Assembly (NCBI GenBank): GCA_963678705.1
Contig: OY783204.1
Coordinates: forward strand, 26,174,759 to 26,238,758
Source of the DNA: Panorpa germanica
Lineage: Eukaryota; Arthropoda; Insecta; Mecoptera; Panorpidae
DNA: 64,000 nucleotides
Reading direction: 5' to 3'
In this document: in pieces, positions 62,157 to 64,000 of the stretch
How positions within the stretch are numbered: the first letter of the stretch is position 1
How the letters are laid out: each line of letters opens with the position of its first letter
Position numbers and translations under genes: made by a program
Notes under the pieces: generated by a model
Seen by the model: only the letters and a program-made list of their open reading frames with translations
The model's database searches: none
Told to the model about the DNA's origin: nothing

Positions 62157-63515
62157 TGTTTTAGATTTCTTAAAACGTTGAACTTCTGCACAAATTTTCC
62201 TTAAATGCTACAGCATTTACTGGCAGGATTGCAAACTAACTCACACATTAAAACAGAGTAAAAGACTTGAGTTTCCCCGAAACTTTGATACGTCTGTTGT
62301 CAATAACAAAATAATACTATTTTTGCGATAAATGATACCGGCGAACAGCGATAATTCTGTCGGACGATTCACGAATCCGCGATATGCCAGACTCCCCACT
62401 ACTTAAAACCGAAGTAACCCGAAGATTTAAAAAACTTCGTTCGTAAAATAATCATATAAAAGAACACATTTTAATTAAGTTCTGTATTACGGGCACGTAA
62501 TGCACACTGATTATCAACGCCTTATATTATGCAACCTAACAAACACTACAGTAAAATATTAGGATGCAATGGGGCTGTGAACCATATCTTAATTTCTATA
62601 AAACTAATATATAACTATAAACTTGGCCATCAGGAGAAGGATATTAAATAAAAGAAGATATTAAATTAGTCGTTTTTGACATGTCACATCCGATTCCTAC
62701 CCTCTTCTCTTCTATTAATTACCATCTCTTTTATAAAATAGACTGCAAACAATAGAATCTGTGAGAAATTTGCATTATATAGATAGGAGTTAGAAAAGTA
62801 GAAACTAAATCTCGCTAAACACAAAACATGAATAAAATACTTAAATAAAATCTATTAGTGTTTAATCTTATTTTATAGCTATGTTAAAAGTCTTTAATGG
62901 TTGAAAAGGAATTCTTTTTAAGAATTTATAATCCTGTTGAGTCTTCTTAAAAAGTTTTAAAATGAGTATGCTAATGGGCAAAAAGATATACTTATTTTTC
63001 AAAAAGTAGAAAAGTAGGTAACAAAACGTGGTATATTAGGTAATATTGTTTATGTAACAGGTAAGTTTTGTTATATTACATAAACCTAAAGTACACATAA
63101 CTGTGTCTAGTGGGTAAATGCAACAAAAAAATACCTTTTAATAAAATTTATTTTATATTTTTAAATAACGCAAACAACAGATTCAAAAAAAAAACTTATT
63201 AAATAAAAACAAATTATTTTTTAAAAAATAGAATATTATATATTTGATACTTTACAAATACTTCAAATTTGAATCAATCACTTCGTTTTATAAAACTACC
63301 TACTGATAAAATATATTTATGGACATTGATGGTGATGTCTAAAATTTTGTTTTAAAAAATACAGTCGAATTTGAGGAACAATAATTTTTTTTATGGTTTG
63401 ATTTTTATTTTAAAAGATGAGATGTTTTTGTGTATTAATTGTGGCAAAATGACTTATTATAAAAGTTTTTATTTATAGAAAATATTCACTTATTAATGCC
63501 ACAACTGTAATTTAT
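62157..63515. other. Intergenic space between double caspase and TRAM
   Basis: Contains an F1-like remnant (about 62570-62630) and an F6 element (about 62812-63115). No gene was found. The caspase promoter must lie at its left end. Confidence 0.5.
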
Positions 63516-63983
63516 TTATTTTGCTTTGACTGGTTGTGCAGCTGCTCTGGACCTCAGATTTTTGTTTGTGTTTTGGTCAACTTCTGGAAGATCGGATTCA
63601 TCACGCTTAACTAAAAAAATATAATCCATTAAAACTTTATTCATAAAACATTACAAACAATTAAAAATTCCCAAATTTCTTACCCTTTTCCTTTTTGCTC
63701 TTATCTTTCTTTGATGATTTAGCAGATGCTTTAGCAGATGCAACGGCGGCTGTATTTTTGCTTTCTCTTGCTTTTGCTAGTTGTTTAGTAATAAAACTGA
63801 ACATTAGAATTCCCTGTAATACTCCTACAGAGAGTAGACCTCCAAGACGTGTACTTGGAACCACAGCAGCAGCAGCAGAATCATCTTCACTAAGTGCCAA
63901 ACCGTACCAGAAAGTTAAGACTGATAAAATTACTGTTGTAAGACGAACGAATACAAAAGTAACATTGTTGAACAGGTTGATCA
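63516..63983 (-). CDS. TRAM: 3' end of TRAM (translocating chain-associated membrane protein), partial
   Basis: Two exons, 63983-63684 and 63610-63516, join in phase (AAG G|TT). The gene continues beyond the right edge. The upstream exon follows an acceptor (TTTTGCAG|TGATC) and has a hydrophobic segment RLTTVILSVLTFWYGLALSE, a second hydrophobic segment (LLSVGVLQGILMFSFIT), then a Lys/Ala/Ser-rich cytosolic tail. The last exon gives DLPEVDQNTNKNLRSR and the stop. The last two membrane spans (with FWYGL) and the basic tail match the C-terminus of TRAM, a multi-span ER protein beside the Sec61 channel. A minus-strand poly(A) signal lies at about 63468-63473. Family assignment is by remembered pattern, so moderately sure. 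Confidence 0.75.
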
Positions 63984-64000
63984 CTGCAAAATTAAATATA

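Overview
The window looks like nuclear DNA of an insect. It is AT-rich, genes are split by short GT-AG introns, and the recognisable proteins (Ars2/Serrate, TRAM, short-prodomain caspases, signal-peptide-bearing Gly/Ser-rich secreted proteins) are of insect type. The order is not settled; a holometabolous insect, perhaps a beetle, is a guess. All gene models below were assembled by hand from splice signals and reading phase. Every complete model closes without a frame break.

Layout. Positions 1-14653 hold no gene I can support, only miniature inverted-repeat elements and a possible untranslated first exon near 9461. Positions 14654-18790 (+) encode a type II membrane protein with four LDL-receptor class A repeats. 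Convergent to it, Ars2/Serrate runs from 27432 to 19796 (-) and has two homologous alternative last exons. From 29313 to 40996 lie three secreted low-complexity proteins: a 1219-residue Gly/Ser repeat protein (+), a Tyr/Pro/Ser-rich protein (+) and a Ser-rich protein (-). From 46348 to 62156 (-) is a caspase array of four caspase domains in three genes. The right edge carries the 3' end of TRAM (-).

The most notable system is the caspase array. It appears to be a duplicated pair (type A + type B). In the downstream pair, A (51746-54699) and B (46348-50383) are separate genes, and B has its own first exon. In the upstream pair, B has no first exon and no usable start codon. Instead, the last exon of A ends in a strong donor whose phase matches B's first acceptor, predicting one 602-residue polypeptide with two complete caspase domains. 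The donor overlaps a stop codon, so keeping the 115-base intron would release the first caspase alone. The second domain has lost one of the two arginines expected in the P1-aspartate pocket.

The remainder is dominated by at least seven families of short inverted-repeat elements (called F1-F7 here). Many sit in introns, some are nested or chimeric, and one nested pair shows a TA target duplication directly.
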